A DNA stretch of 26,668 nucleotides from an uncultured Clostridium sp. (GCA_934746785.1 CAKVFO010000031.1:1-26668); one strand, 5' to 3'. Positions 16,179 through 24,288 are shown, numbered from the stretch's first letter. Numbers and translations are program-made. Notes: a model not told the origin generated them from the sequence alone.

Positions 16179-17087
16179 TTAATCGTATATTCCCATTGAT
16201 ATATATTTCTCTCCTCCATCTGGAGCTACTGCAACTATTTTGCTTCCCTTACCAGCTCTTCTTGCTATTTGCATTGCTGCATAAATTGCTGCTCCTGAAG
16301 ATATTCCAACAAGAACGCCTTCCTTTTCTGCAAATTCCTTTGCAGTCTTTATTGCATCTTCGTCTGTAACTTTTAAAACTTCATCTACATATTCACCCTT
16401 ATATACGCCTGGAATAAATCCTGCTCCAATACCTTGAATCTTATGAGCTCCTGGTTTTTCCCCACTAATAACTGCTGATGAAGCTGGCTCTACAGCTATA
16501 GCTTTAACCTTATCTGATTTTTCCTTTAACTTTTTAGCAACACCTGTTATAGTTCCACCAGAACCTACTCCAGCTACTACATAATCAACATCATTTAAAT
16601 CATCATAAATTTCTTCAGCTGTTGTTTCATAATGCTTTAATGCATTAGCATTGTTTTCAAATTGTTGTGGAATAAAATATCCTGGTTTATTATCATATTC
16701 AAGAGCTTTCTCTATTGCTCCCTTCATTCCCTTACTTCCTTCTGTTAAAATAAGTTCAGCCCCGTAAGCTTTTATTAAATCTCTTCTTTCTTTACTCATT
16801 GTTTCAGGCATTACAATAATAACTTTATAACCTTTTAATCTACCTATTAATGCTAAACCTATTCCTGTATTTCCACTTGTTGGTTCAACTATAGTAACCC
16901 CTGGTTTTAATAGCCCATCTTTTTCTGCTTGTTCTATCATTCCAAGAGCTGCTCTATCTTTTACACTTCCACCTGGATTCCATTTTTCTAGCTTTACATA
17001 AATTTCCCCTGCATTTTCTTCATTAAAGCTGTTTACCTTTAATAATGGTGTTTTACCTACTAATTCAATAATATTGTTATATATCAT
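16179..17087 (-). CDS. cysK: Cysteine synthase A (O-acetylserine sulfhydrylase)
   Basis: PLP enzyme that converts O-acetylserine and sulfide to cysteine. The PLP lysine is Lys43 in NPGGSVKDR, the substrate loop is TSGNTG at 70-75 and the phosphate-binding loop is GVGSGGT at 173-179. The 302-residue length, the KPGAHKIQGIGAGFIP segment and SGAAIYAA near the C-terminus fit CysK rather than threonine synthase or cystathionine beta-synthase. It is the first gene behind a T-box leader, so its transcription should rise when charged tRNA-Cys is scarce. cysE follows in the same transcript. Confidence 0.97.
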   Translation of the reverse strand: MIYNNIIELVGKTPLLKVNSFNEENAGEIYVKLEKWNPGGSVKDRAALGMIEQAEKDGLLKPGVTIVEPTSGNTGIGLALIGRLKGYKVIIVMPETMSKERRDLIKAYGAELILTEGSKGMKGAIEKALEYDNKPGYFIPQQFENNANALKHYETTAEEIYDDLNDVDYVVAGVGSGGTITGVAKKLKEKSDKVKAIAVEPASSAVISGEKPGAHKIQGIGAGFIPGVYKGEYVDEVLKVTDEDAIKTAKEFAEKEGVLVGISSGAAIYAAMQIARRAGKGSKIVAVAPDGGEKYISMGIYD

Positions 17088-17121
17088 ACTAATCTCCCCT
17101 TTGCTTTCTATTTATTTTATA

Positions 17122-17411
17122 ATAAAAAAACTCCGTCTCTAATAATCCTAGAGACGAAGTGTTATTTCCTCGCGGTTCCACTCTAATTGAACATAAAAGT
17201 TCCACTCAAATTCAGCACCATAATGCCTTAATGCTATAACGGGCATCCCCGAAAAATCTTACTATAAATTTCAGATTTCAACTCCAAAGGGCACTTCACA
17301 TAAAGTCACATGAAAATTTCCACCAACCATTTTCTCTCTGTAAAGTTCATATATGCTACTTTCCTTTTTCACTGTTTTTAATTCCGAGTAATCTTATAAA
17401 CTTTATCTTAT
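17122..17411 (-). promoter_or_regulatory. T-box leader responding to tRNA-Cys
   Basis: The minus-strand leader of cysK has the ordered T-box elements. AGTA of the specifier loop comes first, then AGAGAG and GGTTGGTGG of stem I. The specifier side reads GAA-G-TGC-C, with TGC (Cys) at plus 17291-17293; this spacing matches the Bacillus glyQS leader as I remember it. The T-box AGAGTGGAACCGCG covers plus 17171-17184. Next comes a 12-bp terminator whose arms sit near 17129-17140 and 17150-17161, ending in seven T. UGGA in the T-box can pair with the UCCA end expected for tRNA-Cys. Confidence 0.95.
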
Positions 17412-17417
17412 ACTTTT

Positions 17418-17445
17418 ATTATATTCTTTATTTCTTATTTGTCAA
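17418..17445 (-). promoter_or_regulatory. Promoter of the cysK-cysE T-box transcript
   Basis: On the minus strand a consensus TTGACA (17440-17445), a 16-nt spacer and a consensus TATAAT (17418-17423) lie just before the T-box leader. Confidence 0.88.
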
Positions 17446-17462
17446 CTATATTTAGTAAGATT

Positions 17463-18731
17463 TTAGTTATTATTTCCTTTTCTGTTTTTCTTCTTCCACA
17501 ATGGATATAATGCTTCATCAATAATATCATGTATTTGTATGATACCCACTAACCTATCTTCTTCATCCACTACAGCTGTTGAAAGAAGGTCATACTTAGC
17601 TGCTTGTTCAATTGCCTCTTCTATGGGATCATCATGTCTCACTGTAACAATATTATCTTCCATAATATCTTTTAACTTAGTTTCACCGTCTGAAAGAATC
17701 AAATCTCTTAGTATAACAATACCTTTAATCTTATCTTCTTCATCAGTAACATATATATAATACATTACATCTTCATCTGGCTGCATTTCTTTTAATATTT
17801 CTATTGTTTCCTGAACAGTAACATTTAATCCAAAAGAAATAAAATCTTTTGACATCATACTACCTACAGTTTCATCTTCATATTTCATTAACTCATTTAC
17901 TTCTTCTGCATCATCTTTTTCCAAATTAAAAAGAACCTTTTCTCTTTCTTCTCCATCAAGTTCATCTAGAAGATCAACAATTTCATCATTATCCATATTT
18001 TCAAGAAGTTCAGCAGTCTTTACCTCTGATAAATCCTTTATAATACTTCCTCTATATTCATCTTCAATTTCTTCAAAAGTATCTGCTGCTAAGTCTTCAT
18101 CTAAAGCTTCAAAAACTTGCTTTCTTGAATTTTCATCCAATTCCTCTAGAATATCTGCAAGATCTGCTGGGTGAAGTGTTGATAACTTTTTATAAGGGAT
18201 TGAAAGCTGTAGATTATTATTAACCATTTCAACCGATTCTACATCATCCCACATTAATACCTTATCTTCATAGTCTTTTCCGATTAATTTATAAATAAAC
18301 TTACCTACTCTTGGAATTCCTCTTCTTCTAAACCTAGCAGCCGCACCTGTTTCAACTGCTACTACTCTGTACTCCCCTGCTATTTCCGCTATCCTTAAAT
18401 CATTAACACGAACTACTTTCTTACCATTAATATCTACAATCTTTCTATCTAATAAATGTTCTGATAGCAAATAAGAATAAGTTCTAGGAAGTATTTCTCT
18501 ACTACCTATTGTTTTAATAACAACCTTCCCTGCATTATCATAGAAGTTTATATTTTTAAACTCATAATGAAAAGTAGATCCATCTCTCTTAACTTTATAT
18601 CCGATAACTCTTGGATATCCTTCATCAGTTGTTACATATATATCTTTAAGTTCTCCGATAACATCATTAAACTCATCATAGATCTTATTTCCTAATATTT
18701 GTGTATATAAAATCACTAGTAATCTCTTCAT
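17463..18731 (-). CDS. Soluble MgtE_N/CBS-domain protein with PRC-barrel-like N-terminus
   Basis: It looks like the cytosolic half of an MgtE magnesium transporter. Residues about 1-160 resemble one or two PRC-barrel-like modules (GELKDIYVT, RKIVDINGKKVVRVNDLRI). About 185-290 is an MgtE_N superhelix (LHPADLADILEELDENSR, DLLDELDGEEREKVL) and about 295-415 is a CBS pair (VGSMMSKDFI, TAVVDEEDRLVGII). The acidic MgtE_N/CBS surface binds Mg2+ in true MgtE. No transmembrane segments follow; the protein ends in a basic tail. A separate transporter partner is likely but none is adjacent here. The start is ATG at 18731 with AGGAGG 9 nt upstream (422 residues); an in-frame ATG at 18767 is less likely. 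Confidence 0.85.
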   Translation of the reverse strand: MKRLLVILYTQILGNKIYDEFNDVIGELKDIYVTTDEGYPRVIGYKVKRDGSTFHYEFKNINFYDNAGKVVIKTIGSREILPRTYSYLLSEHLLDRKIVDINGKKVVRVNDLRIAEIAGEYRVVAVETGAAARFRRRGIPRVGKFIYKLIGKDYEDKVLMWDDVESVEMVNNNLQLSIPYKKLSTLHPADLADILEELDENSRKQVFEALDEDLAADTFEEIEDEYRGSIIKDLSEVKTAELLENMDNDEIVDLLDELDGEEREKVLFNLEKDDAEEVNELMKYEDETVGSMMSKDFISFGLNVTVQETIEILKEMQPDEDVMYYIYVTDEEDKIKGIVILRDLILSDGETKLKDIMEDNIVTVRHDDPIEEAIEQAAKYDLLSTAVVDEEDRLVGIIQIHDIIDEALYPLWKKKNRKGNNN

Positions 18732-18773
18732 TTTTGCTTTCCTCCTGTTTTCTTCGAGGAAATGCATTATCTA

Positions 18774-18851
18774 TTATAATAATGTATGGTTTCCTCTCAG
18801 AATAGTTTTATTCGGTTTAGGTTTTATCTGCTTATGAGGTCCCTCATCCAT
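18774..18851 (-). CDS. Possible 25-residue leader peptide
   Basis: An ATG at 18851 with AAGGTGG 8-10 nt upstream opens a 25-codon frame starting MDEGPHKQIKPKPNKT and ending in TTA TTA TAA TAG. It stops 42 nt before the MgtE_N/CBS gene. The good ribosome binding site and double stop favour translation, perhaps as a regulatory leader or a small basic protein. No family is recognised. Confidence 0.4.
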   Translation of the reverse strand: MDEGPHKQIKPKPNKTILRGNHTLL

Positions 18852-18876
18852 TAATTACACCACCTTATATCAATTA

Positions 18877-19116
18877 CTATACGTGTACAAAATGGCTGAC
18901 GCCACGCTTTTTAGCGCAGGAAGCCACTTTGTAAGCCATGCAAAAGGTTCTAAAAGCAAAATAATTTCCTATTAAAATACAATTTAATTATTTTGCTTTT
19001 CGGTTCTTTTGCGGCACTACATTTTTCTTTTTAACGTATTGGACGACTTACATATCAAAAAGCCAGTTATAATCAGTGCTCGCTCTCAAAAAAAGTTTTG
19101 AATTTCCTATACGTTT
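18877..19116 (+). repeat. Dispersed intergenic repeat, composite copy C
   Basis: A full left part (CTATACGTGTAC 18877-18888, then the hairpin block 18887-18932, 44 of 46 positions identical to the copy at 26593) continues through AAAAGGTTCTAAAAGCAAAA. It is followed by an inverted fragment: arms 18940-18966 and 18986-19012 are complementary at 23 of 27 positions. A third, diverged fragment ends TTTCCTATACGTTT at 19116. The region occupies most of the 561-bp spacer between the MgtE_N/CBS gene and ygiQ. Confidence 0.75.
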
Positions 19117-19142
19117 AAAAAGCAGACCTAATGTCTGCCTTA
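19116..19142 (-). terminator. Orphan minus-strand terminator-like hairpin
   Basis: GCAGAC/GTCTGC (19122-19127 and 19133-19138) with a 5-nt loop can extend to 8-9 bp including a wobble pair, and on the minus strand is followed by TTTTT. No minus-strand gene lies upstream. A possible promoter TTGCCT-16-TATAAT (19183-19188, 19161-19166) would give only a very short transcript or an attenuated leader. Confidence 0.5.
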
Positions 19143-19223
19143 ACTTCTAATTATATTATTATTATATTACATATAACTAAAAAGGCAATAAATTATTCAT
19201 TAATATTATATGATACATTAAGT

Positions 19224-19252
19224 TTGAACTTGAATGTTTTGTATGCTATGAT
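19224..19252 (+). promoter_or_regulatory. Promoter of ygiQ
   Basis: TTGAAC (19224-19229), a 17-nt spacer and TATGAT (19247-19252) lie 40 nt before the ygiQ ATG. Confidence 0.7.
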
Positions 19253-19292
19253 TAAATGAAACTTTCAGTATTAAATAGATGGGAGTATATTT

Positions 19293-21212
19293 ATGAAACT
19301 AGCTAAAGATTTTATGCCTATAAGTAAAGAAGACATGAAAAAACGTAATATAGATGTTTTAGATTTTATTATAGTAAGTGGAGATGCTTATGTTGATCAT
19401 CCATCTTTCGGTACAGCTATAATAGGAAGAACCCTTGAATCTCAAGGTTTTACAGTTGGTGTTATTGCACAGCCAAATTGGCATGACATTAAAGATTTTA
19501 TGAAACTTGGAGCACCTAAGTATGGTTTCCTTGTTAACTCTGGTAATATTGATTCTATGGTTAACCATTATACTGCTGCAAAAAGGAAAAGACATGATGA
19601 CCTTTATTCACCAGGTGGAAAAGGCGGCTACAGACCTGATAGAGCTGTAATTGTATATTGTAATAGATTGCGAGAAGCCTATAAAGACGTTCCTATAATA
19701 ATAGGTGGTATTGAAGCAAGTTTAAGAAGGTTTGCTCACTATGATTATTGGAGCAACAAAGTTAGAAGAAGTATTCTTCTTGATTCAAAAGCTGACCTTC
19801 TAATCTATGGAATGGGTGAAAAAACAATTATCCAAATTGCTGAATTATTTAGATATGGTGGTAAGATTGAAAACATGACTTCTATAAAAGGTACCTGCTA
19901 TGTTACTAAAGATGTAAGTAATTTAGATAAATACATAACATGTCCTTCTTATGAAGATTGTCTTGATAGTAAAGAAGCTTATAATGAAGCGTATAGAGTT
20001 CAATACTATGAACAAGACAATATAATAGGTAAAGGAATAATTCAAAAACATGGAGATAGATACTTAGTTCAAAATCCACCTCAAGATTCTATGAGTAATG
20101 AAGAAATGGATTTTACTTATGATCTACCTTTCATGAGAACTTATCACCCTATATATGAAGCTGATGGAGGAATCCCAGCTATAAGAGAAGTTAAATATTC
20201 TATAACAAGTCATAGAGGATGTTATGGTTCATGTGCTTTCTGCGCTCTTACTTTCCATCAAGGAAGAGTTATTCAAACAAGAAATGCAGATTCTATTGTA
20301 GCAGAAGCAGAACTTTTAACAAAACTTCCTGACTTTAAAGGATATATACATGATGTAGGAGGCCCTACTGCTAACTTTAGACATAGAGCATGTAAAAAAC
20401 AAATAGAACATGGTACTTGTAAGCACAAACAATGTATGTTCCCTAAACCATGTAAAAATCTTATTATAGATCACACTGAATATCTTTCAGTATTAAAAAG
20501 AGTTAGATCTATAAAAGGAGTAAAAAAAGTATTCGTTCGTTCTGGAATAAGATACGATTATCTTATTCATGATAAAAATGAAACTTTCTTTAAAGAATTA
20601 TGTGAGCATCATATAAGCGGGCAATTAAAAGTTGCTCCTGAACATGTTAGTCCTAAGGTTTTAGCTCAAATGGGCAAGCCAACTAGAGAAGTATATGATA
20701 AGTTTGTAAATAAATACTTTGAAATAAATAAGAAAATAGGTAAGAAACAATTCCTTGTTCCTTATTTAATGTCTTCACATCCTGGTTCAGACATGAATGC
20801 AGCTATAGACCTTGCATTATATGTTAAACAAATGGGGTATACACCTGAACAGGTTCAAGATTTCTACCCAACACCAGGAAGTTTAGCAACAACTATTTAT
20901 TACACTGGAGTAAATCCATTAACAGGAGAAAAAGTTTATACTCCAAAAACTCAAGAAGAAAAAGATATGCAAAGAGCTTTAATTCAATTTGCTGTACCAA
21001 AGAATTACGAAAAAGTTAAAAAAGCATTAATTAAAGCTGGAAGAGAAGATTTAATAGGAACAGGTAAGAACTGTTTAATACCACCTTATCCTCCAAGACA
21101 TAATAGCGGAGATAAGAAGTTCCATAAACATATAAGCAAAAATTCTAGCAATCATTCAAAAAAATCTAGAACATCTGGAAGAAAGAGAACTCATAAAAAA
21201 ATTGTTTATTAA
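19293..21212 (+). CDS. ygiQ: YgiQ family radical SAM protein (UPF0313)
   Basis: Radical SAM protein of unresolved reaction, conserved across many bacteria. The 4Fe-4S binding motif CYGSCAFC lies at 310-317 (Cys310, 314, 317), behind the family's long N-terminal domain (FIIVSGDAYVDHPSFGTAII, IIIGGIEASLRRFAHYDYW). Past the radical SAM core come SGQLKVAPEH, MSSHPG and DFYPTPGSLATTIYYTG, then a basic, low-complexity tail (HKHISKNSSNHSKKSRTSGR). Length is 639 residues, within the family. ATG at 19293 has GGGAG upstream. It is a single plus-strand gene with its own promoter and a strong terminator. Confidence 0.95.
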   Translation: MKLAKDFMPISKEDMKKRNIDVLDFIIVSGDAYVDHPSFGTAIIGRTLESQGFTVGVIAQPNWHDIKDFMKLGAPKYGFLVNSGNIDSMVNHYTAAKRKRHDDLYSPGGKGGYRPDRAVIVYCNRLREAYKDVPIIIGGIEASLRRFAHYDYWSNKVRRSILLDSKADLLIYGMGEKTIIQIAELFRYGGKIENMTSIKGTCYVTKDVSNLDKYITCPSYEDCLDSKEAYNEAYRVQYYEQDNIIGKGIIQKHGDRYLVQNPPQDSMSNEEMDFTYDLPFMRTYHPIYEADGGIPAIREVKYSITSHRGCYGSCAFCALTFHQGRVIQTRNADSIVAEAELLTKLPDFKGYIHDVGGPTANFRHRACKKQIEHGTCKHKQCMFPKPCKNLIIDHTEYLSVLKRVRSIKGVKKVFVRSGIRYDYLIHDKNETFFKELCEHHISGQLKVAPEHVSPKVLAQMGKPTREVYDKFVNKYFEINKKIGKKQFLVPYLMSSHPGSDMNAAIDLALYVKQMGYTPEQVQDFYPTPGSLATTIYYTGVNPLTGEKVYTPKTQEEKDMQRALIQFAVPKNYEKVKKALIKAGREDLIGTGKNCLIPPYPPRHNSGDKKFHKHISKNSSNHSKKSRTSGRKRTHKKIVY

Positions 21213-21216
21213 AAGA

Positions 21217-21268
21217 CGGAGCTGCTTCTGAATGATATATAAATCCATTCAGAGGCAGCTCTGTTTTT
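21217..21268 (+). terminator. Terminator of ygiQ
   Basis: An 18-bp stem with two wobble pairs (21217-21234 with 21246-21263) is followed by TTTTT, starting 5 nt after the ygiQ stop. On the minus strand it is followed by TCTTTT, so it may act in both directions for the convergent ABC operon. Confidence 0.92.
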
Positions 21269-21270
21269 AA

Positions 21271-21298
21271 ATATAAAGTTTTGTGTAAAACTTTATAT
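21271..21298 (-). terminator. Hairpin at the end of the ABC operon
   Basis: A perfect 12-bp inverted repeat (ATATAAAGTTTT / AAAACTTTATAT) with a 4-nt loop overlaps the stop of the ABC ATPase gene. The U-run behind it on the minus strand is short, so the ygiQ hairpin may finish the job. Confidence 0.6.
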
Positions 21299-21943
21299 AT
21301 TCTCCAGATTAATAATTCTATCTGCTTTATTTGCTAAAACTTTATTATGCGTAACCATAATCACAGTTTTTTTATACTGTTTGCTTAAATCCTTAATTAA
21401 ATCAAATACTATTTCAGCAGTAGCTGAATCTAAAGATCCTGTTGGTTCATCAGCAAGAATAATATCACCTGGTTTAAGTATTGTTCTTGCAAGCGCTACT
21501 CGTTGTTGTTCTCCACCTGAAAGTGTATTGACTTTCTCATTTTTTAATTCTTTTAAGTTAACCTTTTCTAAGATTTTATCTATTTTTATATCCTTTTCTT
21601 TGTCAGTTATATCAAGAAAATTCATTGCTATAAAAAGATTTTGATAGATTGTCATATCCGTAATTAATGCAAATGACTGAAATAAGTAATTAATTGTATT
21701 ACGTCGTAGAAGGGTAGCTTTTTTACTTTCTATTTTAGGAATTTCTTTTCCATTTAGTGTAATTTGACCTGCATCAATTGATTCTAAAAGTCCTATCATA
21801 TTTAAAAGCGTTGATTTACCACAACCGCTTGTTCCAACTATAGCAACAAATTCTCCTCTTTCAATGGATAGATTTAAATCTCGAAATATAAATCTTTTCC
21901 CAAATTTCTTAGTGACATTTAATATTTCTATTGCTTTTGTCAT
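21293..21943 (-). CDS. ABC transporter ATP-binding protein (bacteriocin-export/immunity type)
   Basis: ATPase subunit for the membrane protein encoded 4 nt upstream. Walker A is GTSGCGKST (about residues 37-45), the Q-loop region follows, the signature is LSGGEQQRVALAR, Walker B with the next residues is IILADEPTGSLDS, and the H-loop is MVTHNK. At 216 residues it is a single nucleotide-binding domain of the MacB/LolD class; with this partner the closest group I recall is the lactococcin-972-type ABC ATPase. Start is ATG at 21943, close behind the permease stop, with GGAG inside the permease end. The cargo is unknown. Confidence 0.92.
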   Translation of the reverse strand: MTKAIEILNVTKKFGKRFIFRDLNLSIERGEFVAIVGTSGCGKSTLLNMIGLLESIDAGQITLNGKEIPKIESKKATLLRRNTINYLFQSFALITDMTIYQNLFIAMNFLDITDKEKDIKIDKILEKVNLKELKNEKVNTLSGGEQQRVALARTILKPGDIILADEPTGSLDSATAEIVFDLIKDLSKQYKKTVIMVTHNKVLANKADRIINLENI

Positions 21944-21947
21944 AATT

Positions 21948-24167
21948 CTACTCTCCTTTAAACGCTATACGTATATTTGAAATTTCACATTTAGTCATAT
22001 ACTTTGAAAAGATAAGTATTTGAATAATTGCTAATATAAGCATTAATAGAAAACCAAACTTAGAACCCATAATAATCATAATAATAAGTTCAATACATAT
22101 GACAGATATAAGCATAATAATTGGTATAGAATATAAATTAAAAAATCCATATCCTAAAAATTTCTTTACATTGATTTTTTCTTGATTTGTAATTCTATAA
22201 ACTGTTGCAAGAGCAATTAATATACCTAAAAGTATAAACATTAATATTAAAAAAGCCAATCCAAACCATGCAATTGTAGTTAGTAAATCTTTTTGTAAAC
22301 CATCAATATAATTTCTAATATTTGTGAATTCTAAATTATTATCATCAAGTTGATATTTTTTTAGTATATCTTTATTAAGATACTTTTCTGCTGCTGATTT
22401 ATTTGCAAATTTAATGTAGCCATCAAGTCCAGTAGCTTTAAGACTTTCTGATTGAAAATAGGTCATATTTTCAGGAGTACATATATATATAACAGGATCA
22501 TTACATGTATTTTCATATGTTGATTTTATGTTCCATGTAAACATATTAGAGTTTGGACTATACTCAACAAATTTTATATTTTTTTCTCTATTAAATACAG
22601 TATTAATATCTCCTTCTCCTATTCCTTTGGTTGAGGATTCTGTAAGCCAGGTTTCTAGTTTGTTTTTTTCATCATTTGAATAGGATTTTGGTATTAGGTA
22701 GACTCTTGTTCCAAACTTTGATTCATTTAAGATGCTATCATCAACATTCAAATTTATATCTTTTATATAGCTTGGTGAATATGAAAAAAGCCAGAAAGGT
22801 TTTAATGGTATATCTTTATATACTCTACTATTTTTCCATGTATTTAATATTTCATCACTATAATATGTTGTTTTTATTATATATACGCCATCATCGTCAG
22901 ATATATCTTTATACCAGTTATAAAAACTTTGATCGAGTTTTTTTGATTTACCTGAAATAGAACTTTGATCATTTCCAACTGAAATATCTTTTAAAACCTC
23001 ATATTCAGATACATTATTCCACACTTGTGAAAGCTTTGCGTTTTCAGAAATAGTCTTTACAGGACCATCTACATAAATTCCACAAAATATAATCCCTAAA
23101 CTTATGCCAACATAAGCTAGTATCCCTAAAATATATAATACATTTTTAGGGAAACGTCCTTTGATAGCATTTATGGGACTGATAGATATTTGAATTATAG
23201 CTGAAATTGAAAGTTCTAATGTTACAAGTATAACATTTAGAATTTCAAATAATGCAAATTTACTAATAAATAAACCAGTGACTTCACTCCAGCCAGAAAG
23301 TAAAATTCCTAATATTATTTGAATTGGAATATTTATAATTGCATAACGAATAAATATTCCTAGTGTTTCAATACAATATGTACTTCTTGACCATCCTAAA
23401 AGTGCCAGCTTCCCACCTTTATTTATGTTTCGTATAGTAATGATAATAAAGTATACAATATTTAATATTATCTGAGCAAAGATAAATACAAGTAGTATTG
23501 ATTTAGCAAGACCATTATCATTTATAGAACCACTAGTTTTTTTCAATAGCTTATCAGCAGAGACATTACATAATAAAGACATTCCTTGTATAAAACTACT
23601 TTTATCATTATCTTTTAATCCGAGAATAATATAATCTCCATTGATGGTACCACTTTCCTCTATTAAGTAGTCCAACTTTTTAAAAATCGTTCTTTCTCCA
23701 AATCTAAAAGATGGAATTTCACCAACACTATAAAGACTACCCTTATCTATTCCAAGAGTACTTTCATTTGTTTGTGATGAAAGGAGTTTATTAAGCATAT
23801 CTTTTTTTATGATATTTTTACCTAAAAACTCAAATGAAGTGTTATTATTTTCAACATCACCATATATTCCAAAAGTATAACCTGAAAATGAGCCATCATT
23901 AGATGAACGTACATCTTTTCTGGCTATAAATAAGTTTTTTTCCATTGCCTCATTATGTAAATAACTTATGATATTGCTTCTATATGATTCAGAAATATCT
24001 TGAAGATATATATTTAGAGACGAACTTGATTGCAAGTAGTCATTCCATTTATTTTGATATGTTCCATTCAGCATAAAAATAGTAAACAGGGTAACTAAAA
24101 TACCCTGTACTACTATTAATATAAATCCTAAATAACGAACAGTACCAATAAAAAATCCTTTTTTCAT
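21948..24167 (-). CDS. Bacteriocin-associated-type integral membrane protein (DUF1430-like permease)
   Basis: Large ABC permease of 739 residues. One transmembrane helix lies near the N-terminus (about 10-32), then a roughly 190-residue external domain. A cluster of about four helices (about 222-370) follows, then a long external domain (about 370-645) and three C-terminal helices with the cytosolic signature TNQEKINVKKFLGYGF between the first two. This layout and signature fit the bacteriocin-associated (putative immunity) membrane family often found with lactococcin-972-type peptides. No precursor peptide gene was found in the 121-bp upstream spacer or between the neighbours. The start has AAAGGTGA 4 nt before the ATG. 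The family call is from memory, and export of or protection from an antimicrobial is inference. Confidence 0.75.
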   Translation of the reverse strand: MKKGFFIGTVRYLGFILIVVQGILVTLFTIFMLNGTYQNKWNDYLQSSSSLNIYLQDISESYRSNIISYLHNEAMEKNLFIARKDVRSSNDGSFSGYTFGIYGDVENNNTSFEFLGKNIIKKDMLNKLLSSQTNESTLGIDKGSLYSVGEIPSFRFGERTIFKKLDYLIEESGTINGDYIILGLKDNDKSSFIQGMSLLCNVSADKLLKKTSGSINDNGLAKSILLVFIFAQIILNIVYFIIITIRNINKGGKLALLGWSRSTYCIETLGIFIRYAIINIPIQIILGILLSGWSEVTGLFISKFALFEILNVILVTLELSISAIIQISISPINAIKGRFPKNVLYILGILAYVGISLGIIFCGIYVDGPVKTISENAKLSQVWNNVSEYEVLKDISVGNDQSSISGKSKKLDQSFYNWYKDISDDDGVYIIKTTYYSDEILNTWKNSRVYKDIPLKPFWLFSYSPSYIKDINLNVDDSILNESKFGTRVYLIPKSYSNDEKNKLETWLTESSTKGIGEGDINTVFNREKNIKFVEYSPNSNMFTWNIKSTYENTCNDPVIYICTPENMTYFQSESLKATGLDGYIKFANKSAAEKYLNKDILKKYQLDDNNLEFTNIRNYIDGLQKDLLTTIAWFGLAFLILMFILLGILIALATVYRITNQEKINVKKFLGYGFFNLYSIPIIMLISVICIELIIMIIMGSKFGFLLMLILAIIQILIFSKYMTKCEISNIRIAFKGE

Positions 24168-24288
24168 TGATTCACCTTTCTTTATTCTCTAAAATTCCAA
24201 TATAAATATTTTCAACAAGCTTATTACTTATATAATACACCTTTTATAAAATAAAGAAAATATATACAATAAGGTAAAATAATAAAAA

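Noticed and set aside
17101..17460. Small coding gene between cysK and the MgtE_N/CBS gene
   Set aside because: The whole spacer is explained by a consensus promoter and the T-box leader.
22676..22960. 94-codon plus-strand frame inside the permease gene
   Set aside because: Antisense to a continuous 739-residue frame; composition is low-complexity Leu/Tyr and there is no start context.
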